A DNA stretch of 12,526 nucleotides from assembly GCA_021202495.1 (NCBI GenBank), contig JAJQCX010000196.1, forward strand, positions 1 through 12,526. The letters run 5' to 3'. Position numbers and translations under genes: made by a program. Within the stretch, counting starts at the first letter, position 1. Each line of letters opens with the position of its first letter. Below the pieces are notes generated by a model. It had not been told where the DNA came from. It made no database searches and saw nothing but the letters and a program-made list of their open reading frames with translations. Below, piece after piece: positions 9,101 to 12,526 of the stretch. This DNA is from Clostridia bacterium (lineage in GTDB: Bacteria > Bacillota > Clostridia > UMGS1883).

Positions 9101-9890
9101 TGCTGTTTTGGCGAAAATAGTCGCTAAATTCATCCCAAATGAGAACAATCTTTGTGTCATTTTTATCAATTACATCAACAATCCAATCCCGAAGAGAATC
9201 TGCAGTAAGGTCAAGCGCTGTAATGCCTTCTTCTGCAGCAAGACTGAAAATGTTATCCATAAGAGATGAAACATCACTGCTTTTTCGCAGTGTGTTGATA
9301 ATATCATCAGCAGTTGATTGAGAGAATGTAGACATCCACTTTGGCTTTTTAAGCAATGAGTCCATAAACTGCTTGTGAATTGGATCTTCCAACCAAGCAA
9401 TAGCACTTTCTTTCAGCGAATTTTCGCCTTTGTAGGGAACATCATGTGCGTCCAATGCATCCTTAATGCTTTCCTGCACCGCCAAGAAAAGTTGCTGCGG
9501 CGTGGTAATGCTTCCGGATGCGTAGCGATATGCCGTCACAATTCCCCGAGACTTGTGTCCTATAAATTTATTTAACAGTGCAGTATTTTTTCTTAGTGGT
9601 TCAAATTTATCCCAATAGGCTCTAACCTCATTTTCAGGCACTTCCAGCAATTTCTTGAGCGTATAGGCACATTGGGATTTACCGGTTCCATAAGCGCCGT
9701 GAATCCACAGAGAGCGATTTGTATTTCCGCCCAACATTTTTTCCGTCCGATCGAGCAGTTCAATAAAGGTTTTATGCGGATAAGTAGTATCCCACGCTGC
9801 ACCGCTGTTAATGGCAGATTCATCTATGCATGGAAAATACTTTTCATCAACATTAAAATATTCACAGTATTTCATATTTTGTTCTGCCAT
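6156..9890 (-). CDS. brxC: BREX P-loop ATPase BrxC (PglY-like)
   Basis: This 1244-residue ATPase matches the BrxC/PglY family in length and layout. The Walker A motif GAYGTGKS (65-72) sits in WIHGAYGTGKSQ near the N-terminus. Walker B is IVLIWDEFSDYF (about 248-259), followed by a sensor-like IIVTHP (284-289). The remaining 950 residues are long, helical and without recognised domains, as usual for the family. It opens with a conserved-looking segment ending in WDTTYPHKTF. BrxC proteins are required in BREX for both DNA modification and phage exclusion and form large ATP-dependent assemblies. The ATG at 9890 lies one base after the brxP stop and is served by AAGGAGG inside the end of brxP. 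It overlaps the following 149-residue gene by 13 bases. The family call is strong; the distinction between BrxC and PglY rests on context. Confidence 0.9.
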   Translation of the reverse strand: MAEQNMKYCEYFNVDEKYFPCIDESAINSGAAWDTTYPHKTFIELLDRTEKMLGGNTNRSLWIHGAYGTGKSQCAYTLKKLLEVPENEVRAYWDKFEPLRKNTALLNKFIGHKSRGIVTAYRYASGSITTPQQLFLAVQESIKDALDAHDVPYKGENSLKESAIAWLEDPIHKQFMDSLLKKPKWMSTFSQSTADDIINTLRKSSDVSSLMDNIFSLAAEEGITALDLTADSLRDWIVDVIDKNDTKIVLIWDEFSDYFRQNSTSLGEFQKIVSICQEKPFYFIIVTHPLSSIAKEYDVGEKTNPWTVVQQRFDKVEITLPDNIAFDLIGQALSVKPAAKSRWEQMTKDLNANVANARNAVMKAVKITEENVMRDILPVHPMAALVLKNIASAFQYNQRSMFDFIKTPKDLDAKAFQWFIQNTGPLSDRAFLTIDMLWDFFYEKGSEYLSHDIKLILDTFPQQTQLTEKEEIVLKTILIMQAIDQRLGGGLQILKPTDQNLSYAFEGDAGYLENSCKSTAKVLKDKEILIENPIANGQKVYAAAVLAGDGAKIDKFKKDIRENGTTAKLVSEGTAVAKALNLPPSLKLRYALDFESGKLPIVTISDFKKTMDSLKHRDIDWRFYAVFALAKTDEEALRFRTIIKDTIKNEEYKNIVVIDALSMPLGLEAFEQYVDYAAMSMYYAGNNNEQAKNNAQKAKEVLELDWKNRIHNGHFIVFTYKKQDGEHAPNVDAVHSALQTIVLNRFHYVQDFTKGLVESQLKLTNVTKSVAKHGMGVAEIKGVISGCEKSVLGKFWGKKEYWNDESIANESIVIIKRSVNKMIVDAFNNSGKISIGEIYDCLESEYGFSPCNLSAFITGFLLKDYSSDPYRYMDAEGHRDSMTPDKLAEMIGNYIGKNPKPTYIVSLTDAERAFYEITEDAWNITANICTSPQRAGAIVLSKMRTLSYPVWCLEDMDTTGVFDMVQLYIKLVQSEGNAAHDVANEIGNIALVRKTSAKNLKELLTLDNCKQGMYKFLQRFEDGKLLKLAKEIGAEDSVMTDIKHLFDVEYSALWNETTGEDEIRKLITEYDVVKTTNILLNVNAHSKDEAFKEWRETLKFIGFSCEAIKAKKPALSKLFAYLLRIVNYEDMLPDHMKSFLNELTNHVSDVKEILDNPLAVFMDVYAPYLEGFTETECEEIKNSITYSMFTDSTTASNASVKKLQKIIERIRLKHSFINCGKIRPKEVKIPGYGLRNTEYRFCAV

Positions 9891-9891
9891 T

Positions 9892-10662
9892 TTACAATTC
9901 CTCCTTAAATAAGTTCAATACATCTTCATCTGTCTTATCTCGCAATGTTATTGTTTGTAAATCGTTTGTAAAAGTAGCATTTATAAATTCAGGATACGCA
10001 GCGGACAAACCCAATAAAATAGATTTTAATTCTTCCTCATCATATAATCCAAAGATGCGCACCGGACTGACGGCACCTCGCTCCACTGTCTCATCATAGA
10101 GATAAGAAAAGCGAAATTCATTGCCGTGATTTTTAAGATTGCACTTTTCAGCAAATTTATATAATGCATAGAGCATAACACGGTTATCACTAATGGAACA
10201 TTTTGTACGTACCATTTCATTTTCATCAGTCACATAGCCAAAATTTAAAACGGTTCCAAATGGTGTTTCTACAATACGCTTATATGCCTTAGCAATAGAC
10301 TTTGCATCTTTAGGCTTGACATCAAGTGAAATGAGCCTTTCCTCAATTTGTTGACGCTCATAAAAATGGTTAATATCCATACTGTTGATATACCAAGCAA
10401 TTTGCGGATTTTCCATTGCGAGATTAACCAATATAAGCCCGAGCGATGTATCCGTTTCCCATCCAAGATTACTTATCAGTTCAGCAAAATCAGTAAAATG
10501 ATTTTTTTCGTTCAAGCCGGCATCTCTTAAAAACCTTCTGAACATATCATACATCATGGGACCAAGCGTATGCTTTGTGAAGAAATCCTCCTTTAATTCA
10601 AAAAATGAAACTAACCATTCAGTCTTTGGCGCATGATCAGCGAACGAATTTAAGCTTTTCAT
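9892..10662 (-). CDS. Possible separate DUF4007-like product from an internal start in brxP
   Basis: This is the C-terminal 256 residues of the brxP frame, which may also be made as its own protein. The internal ATG (10662-10660, codon 525 of brxP) has a perfect ribosome binding site seven bases upstream. The domain begins MKSLNSFADHAPKTEWLVSF and continues with an LGWETDTSLGLILVNLA segment and helical repeats, which I associate with DUF4007 (PF13182), a domain found next to PAPS-reductase-like genes in defence loci. The domain is probably helical and DNA-associated; its role is not established. The alternative is that only the fusion is made and the site is a relic of an ancestral gene border. 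Confidence is for separate translation, not for the domain. Confidence 0.45.
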   Translation of the reverse strand: MKSLNSFADHAPKTEWLVSFFELKEDFFTKHTLGPMMYDMFRRFLRDAGLNEKNHFTDFAELISNLGWETDTSLGLILVNLAMENPQIAWYINSMDINHFYERQQIEERLISLDVKPKDAKSIAKAYKRIVETPFGTVLNFGYVTDENEMVRTKCSISDNRVMLYALYKFAEKCNLKNHGNEFRFSYLYDETVERGAVSPVRIFGLYDEEELKSILLGLSAAYPEFINATFTNDLQTITLRDKTDEDVLNLFKEEL

Positions 10663-12234
10663 GCTTTTTCCTCCTCCTTGTGGATGACGAAGCGAATGAA
10701 ACAACAGACATCCGCTTTCAATCATATAACATTGATAGCAATGCAAACAATTTGTTATGCTAAGTTTTCCATTAGTGAATTTAATACAGCCGTTTCTGCA
10801 ATTTGTTTCGCAAACCCTGCAACCTGAACAGTACGCTGCCTTGCGAAAAACTTGCTTAAATAACCTCGAAAATTTGGGCTTTTCTGCAGATATTCTTTCG
10901 GGCAAAGAAACTATATACCCTTGCTCATTATTCTCTACCTGAAACGCGATTTCCTCTCCTTCATAATTCACTGTGTAATTACTGCCGGATTGTGTAATCA
11001 ATCCTATTGTTTTTATCCATTCTTTCCAATCTTGTTTTGGGCTTTTAACGTTTATCGTAATAAAGCCATTTGTTGTATTCTCTATGCACCGAAATTCATT
11101 TTCCTTCAAATTTCGACCATTGTTTCTCGCGCACCAACCGCCGTTTGTGATATAGGATTCAACCTTACTTGATTCTGATGATGTGTAGGATTCTTTAATG
11201 GATTTCACGTATTTATCAATTTCCTCTGTATATGCAGACCTCCTAAAATAATCGCTGGCACCTCCACCCATAGGGCAAAACAAACACCCGGCACGAGAAT
11301 TCCCCTTTTTATATGTACTGTTTATATTTAGATGATTCAGAAAAATATATAGCCATATCTCCGCAGATGTCCATTCCAAAATTGGGTTATAACTATACTG
11401 TCCTTTTTGTTTCTTTCCGTAATTTTCATACTCATATTTGCTGCGGGCAAGACTTTCGTGCGAACGAACACCGACAAAATCCAAACCGACATAATTATCT
11501 TTTCCCGTTATCTCCCGCATTTTTAATGTTTGCGGTGTGCTCTTATGCACACTGCAGCACCACCGTAGTGTCCTTGACGGCGGACCAAACAGTTCCCACG
11601 ATTCCTTTGGCTCAAAATGTGAACGGGCAATGTAGAACGGCGTTCCCTCAGCGTCACACTGTTTTTTAGTTTCCTCTACGGCATCATATGTATTGGGGAA
11701 CTCCATCCCTGTGTCGCCGAAAATAATAACAAAACTTCCTTTCGGCAATGCTTTTTTCACAAGATCCAATAGCACCGCGCTATCCTTACCTCCGGAAAAA
11801 GCCACATGAAAAATGTCTAACCTGTCCTTAAATTTTTCATATTCCTTTACAATCTTCTTAACAGTGGAGTCTGCTATTACAGTAAGCATATCCTTGTTTG
11901 CGGAACACATGGCTTCTATATCCATAGGTATTAACTTTGTTCCCTGCTTCCAATATGGATTTGTTTCATTTTCATCATCAGCAATAACCAGCTCCGGCGC
12001 ATTGTAGAGGTTGCCGCCTTTTGTTTTGGCTATCCGTACACCTCTGTACCAATAGACATTGGATTCGGCCCACATATACGGGATGTCACTTTGCTTGTCA
12101 TATTCCCAATGCTTGTCAAACCCCAGTAAATCCATTTCGGGAGCATATACCGGTCTTGGTTCCTTTGAAAAGTTTGTTGGGGTAGAGTTTAGGACAATTC
12201 CGCCTGTCTCTGCATCAAACGTATAAGAATACAC
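9892..12234 (-). CDS. brxP: BrxP: PAPS reductase/DndC-like Fe-S protein fused to DUF4007-like domain
   Basis: This 780-residue protein is the hallmark of type 4 BREX. After an N-terminal region (about 1-140) comes an ATP-pyrophosphatase fold with the PP-loop SGGKDS (147-152) and FGDTGMEFP (172-180). Cys226-Cys227 together with Cys317-xx-Cys320 match the CC...CxxC iron-sulfur pattern of APS reductases. A ferredoxin-like block follows: Cys469, 472, 475, 479 and 483, then Cys496, 499, 502 and 509. Residues from about 525 to 780 resemble DUF4007. By analogy with DndC and SspD it should adenylate DNA backbone phosphate and help insert sulfur; a metabolic PAPS reductase role is unlikely given the context. 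The start is GTG at 12234-12232, two bases after the upstream stop, with AGAGGGG eight bases ahead; the first 33 residues include ETGGIVLNSTP and SKEPRPVY, which read as family sequence, so ATG at codon 34 is rejected. An internal start lies at codon 525. Confidence 0.9.
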   Translation of the reverse strand: MYSYTFDAETGGIVLNSTPTNFSKEPRPVYAPEMDLLGFDKHWEYDKQSDIPYMWAESNVYWYRGVRIAKTKGGNLYNAPELVIADDENETNPYWKQGTKLIPMDIEAMCSANKDMLTVIADSTVKKIVKEYEKFKDRLDIFHVAFSGGKDSAVLLDLVKKALPKGSFVIIFGDTGMEFPNTYDAVEETKKQCDAEGTPFYIARSHFEPKESWELFGPPSRTLRWCCSVHKSTPQTLKMREITGKDNYVGLDFVGVRSHESLARSKYEYENYGKKQKGQYSYNPILEWTSAEIWLYIFLNHLNINSTYKKGNSRAGCLFCPMGGGASDYFRRSAYTEEIDKYVKSIKESYTSSESSKVESYITNGGWCARNNGRNLKENEFRCIENTTNGFITINVKSPKQDWKEWIKTIGLITQSGSNYTVNYEGEEIAFQVENNEQGYIVSLPERISAEKPKFSRLFKQVFRKAAYCSGCRVCETNCRNGCIKFTNGKLSITNCLHCYQCYMIESGCLLFHSLRHPQGGGKSMKSLNSFADHAPKTEWLVSFFELKEDFFTKHTLGPMMYDMFRRFLRDAGLNEKNHFTDFAELISNLGWETDTSLGLILVNLAMENPQIAWYINSMDINHFYERQQIEERLISLDVKPKDAKSIAKAYKRIVETPFGTVLNFGYVTDENEMVRTKCSISDNRVMLYALYKFAEKCNLKNHGNEFRFSYLYDETVERGAVSPVRIFGLYDEEELKSILLGLSAAYPEFINATFTNDLQTITLRDKTDEDVLNLFKEEL
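10663..10679 (-). promoter_or_regulatory. Perfect Shine-Dalgarno inside the brxP reading frame
   Basis: The minus strand reads AAGGAGGAGG (10679-10670), then AAAAAGC, then ATG at 10662. This is as good as any gene-initiating site in the window and sits exactly where the ferredoxin-like cysteine block ends and the DUF4007-like domain begins. In the full-length frame it is read as Pro-Gln-Gly-Gly-Gly-Lys-Ser, a plausible flexible linker. Confidence 0.7.
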
Positions 12235-12236
12235 AA

Positions 12237-12526
12237 TTATTGCCCCTCTCTTATTTCCAATGCCCGCCGAGCAATTTCATTCAACTTGGCGTATTTGCTT
12301 TTTGCTAAATATCCCTCGTTAAACAGATACTGTCCAATAACGTTTGCAGACAGTTCTACATCGGTTTTCGCCAATGCAATAGCGAGCATTTCATCGTATT
12401 TCTTGTTAAAACTTTTTTTCGCAATTATTCCGGCATTTTTGTCATTAAAATGAATTACATGAAGATTATATATTCTACTGTATTTATAACAAAAACTCTC
12501 CAGCAAAAAATGATTCCAATTTTGTC
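12237..12526 (-). CDS. 3' end of an unrecognised gene, cut by the window edge
   Basis: The frame is open without a stop from the window end to TAA at 12239-12237, so this is the C-terminal part (at least 95 residues) of a longer protein. A TTG at 12506 could be read as a start, but the codons before it (giving QNWNHF) continue the same frame and no Shine-Dalgarno precedes it, so truncation is preferred. The visible part is basic and helical, with LLESFCYKYSRIY near its start and a conserved-looking KKYDEMLAIALAKTDVEL, ending in a KLNEIARRALEIREGQ helix. I do not recognise the family. It ends two bases before brxP and carries the brxP ribosome binding site, so it belongs to the same operon and is probably a BREX-associated gene. 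Confidence 0.65.
   Translation of the reverse strand, partial: QNWNHFLLESFCYKYSRIYNLHVIHFNDKNAGIIAKKSFNKKYDEMLAIALAKTDVELSANVIGQYLFNEGYLAKSKYAKLNEIARRALEIREGQ

Noticed and set aside
7661..10466. Minus-strand frames within brxC and brxP (7661-7882, 9170-9406, 9593-9823, 10026-10226, 10269-10466).
   Set aside because: They are out-of-frame readings inside strongly supported genes. Unlike the in-frame start at 10662, their products match nothing recognisable.
866..11669. Numerous plus-strand open frames of 60 to 192 codons, such as 3703-4281, 5422-5979 and 11313-11669.
   Set aside because: They lie opposite well-identified minus-strand genes, lack ribosome binding sites that I could see, and their translations show no recognisable domains; they are shadows of the real genes.
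9892..12234. BrxP as an assimilatory PAPS or APS reductase of sulfate metabolism.
   Set aside because: It is far longer than the roughly 230-250 residues usual for those enzymes, has additional ferredoxin-like and DUF4007-like parts, and no cysH partners (cysD, cysN, cysI) are nearby.

Overview
The window is AT-rich and carries strong AAGGAGG-type ribosome binding sites, tightly packed genes and several GTG or TTG starts. This suggests a low-GC Gram-positive bacterium, most likely a clostridial Firmicute; that assignment is inference from style, not from a marker gene. All supported genes lie on the minus strand, so the biological order runs from the right end of the window to the left.

From 12526 down to 604 there is one unbroken operon-like series with gaps of 1 to 11 bases or short overlaps. 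It holds the 3' end of an unrecognised gene cut by the window edge, then brxP (PAPS-reductase/DndC-like PP-loop protein with ferredoxin-like cysteines, fused to a DUF4007-like domain), brxC (a 1244-aa P-loop ATPase) and an unrecognised 149-aa gene. It continues with pglZ (alkaline-phosphatase-superfamily PglZ), brxL (AAA+ ATPase lacking the C-terminal Lon protease domain), a 66-residue CxxC/CxxC protein and a cysteine desulfurase. The brxP-brxC-pglZ-brxL set, without a PglX methyltransferase, is the signature of a type 4 BREX phage-defence system. After a 208-base gap with a tandem 8-base repeat comes a small bacterial PH-domain protein gene (12-395).

The likely logic is sulfur-based marking of self DNA. 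The cysteine desulfurase would make a persulfide and the small cysteine-rich protein might relay or regulate it. BrxP would activate the DNA and insert sulfur, as DndC/SspD do in phosphorothioation. BrxC, PglZ and BrxL would act as the recognition, ATPase and restriction core. The gene families and the layout are seen directly; the chemistry is inference by analogy with Dnd/Ssp systems.

The most unusual details are: a perfect Shine-Dalgarno plus in-frame ATG inside brxP exactly at the junction with the DUF4007 domain, predicting a separately translated second product; a BrxL without its protease domain; a dedicated sulfur-supply pair at the operon end; and an extra small gene between brxC and pglZ. 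No tRNA, rRNA, CRISPR array, insertion sequence or convincing terminator was seen.
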